DNA of 64,000 nucleotides, taken from Microcebus murinus. Its lineage: Eukaryota > Chordata > Mammalia > Primates > Cheirogaleidae. Both the position numbers and the translations under genes were made by a program. Below are positions 63,426 to 64,000 of this stretch, in pieces. The stretch's first letter is position 1. Each line of letters starts with the position of its first letter. Location of the stretch: positions 69,674,890 to 69,738,889 of the forward strand of contig NC_134119.1 of assembly GCF_040939455.1 (NCBI RefSeq), in the 5' to 3' direction. The notes under the pieces were generated by a model, which had not been told where the DNA came from, ran no database searches, and saw nothing but the letters and a program-made list of their open reading frames with translations.

Positions 63426-64000
63426 GAGCCCGTTCTCTTAACTGCGGTGCTACCTTTCTACCACAAAGACTGCCAGGTGCCACTCACTGGACCGCATGCA
63501 CATCCTTAATTCAAGCATCGTTTTCTAAACCTGGAATACGTTTTAGGCTTATTCTCCATCAGAACACATTAGATGAGACTGGTCCACCTCCTTCCCCATC
63601 ACTTGTGATGATGAAGTTTGTCAGGTGCAGGAGAGATGTCAGCCCTGCAGTTGACTTGTGCTTATATTACCAGCGTTATCATCCTGTTTTCTTTGCGGGA
63701 ACGCTTGCATGGTCTGGGGAGTTAGTTTGTGTAATGCTTGGACACGGGACCAGCGTGCTGTGGCTTGTGAGGTACAGCGGGAGGGTGCCAAAGTCCTTCC
63801 AAGTGAGAGAAGCCTCCCTCTCCCTTCAGAGTGGCTTTTCTCTCACTGGGATGTGTGACTGTCTCATGCAGATGGGGTGAGACAGCCACCATCAATGCTT
63901 GTGCTAAGTACCAGTTAAGCATTACTATTCTAGTCTTTTAAAAGATACATCGCCTTGCATATAGCTGAAAACAGTGCCTGCCTCTGTGCCCTGTGGATTA
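63426..64000. other. Downstream intergenic DNA, no recognised feature
   Basis: Unremarkable sequence, with an open frame on the + strand (63419-63880) that I cannot support as a gene. Confidence 0.35.

Overview
This is nuclear DNA of a primate, most likely a strepsirrhine (lemur or galago group). The main reason is the Alu copies at 6487-6816 and 58437-58761. Their antisense right arms carry a distinctive AT-rich block (CTATATAT...AGTTGGCCAATTAATTTC and a close variant) that I know from strepsirrhine Alu subfamilies. MIR, L2, L1M, AluJ-like, MER-type DNA transposon and MaLR-LTR-like remnants fit a mammal. No bacterial, plasmid or phage gene is visible. The only protein-coding gene I can support is the 3' part of one NLRP gene on the + strand, read as NLRP5 (MATER), the oocyte maternal-effect protein of the subcortical maternal complex. 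Six exons are visible: 1916-2077, 7143-7313, 9628-9798, 12341-12511, 20687-20857 and the terminal exon 61480-61612. The first five each encode one leucine-rich-repeat module. All junctions share one phase, so any internal exon could be skipped in frame. The start codon, PYD/NACHT exons and early LRRs must lie upstream of the window. A 3' UTR follows, with an AATAAA at 61858-61863. Layout: 1-1915 upstream intron with old L2/MIR remnants; 2078-7142 intron with a 30-bp minisatellite, two DNA-transposon remnants and a lineage-type Alu; 7314-9627 intron with an Alu, a DNA transposon and an LTR remnant; 9799-12340 intron with a ~27-bp minisatellite; 12512-20686 intron with an L1 fragment, a 20-bp repeat and a 5.8-kb, 67-bp minisatellite; 20858-61479 a 40.6-kb intron, most of it one 35.1-kb, 44-bp minisatellite (22426-57549, about 800 units). 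To the right of that array lie a CpG-rich block, a processed retrocopy with perfect target-site duplications, an Alu, a CpG-rich segment and a short TA-flanked DNA transposon. 61613-64000 holds the 3' UTR and ordinary intergenic repeats. The striking content is not a new gene system but repeat architecture. Five unrelated minisatellites lie in the introns of one gene and occupy about 43 kb, two thirds of the window. The largest has several layers of internal duplication (1.49 kb, 2.9 kb and 4.2 kb blocks), unit variation concentrated at CpG sites, a G-quadruplex-prone tract in every unit, and an antisense strand with almost no stop codons in any frame. The huge antisense open frames are a by-product of the repeat and are not called as genes.
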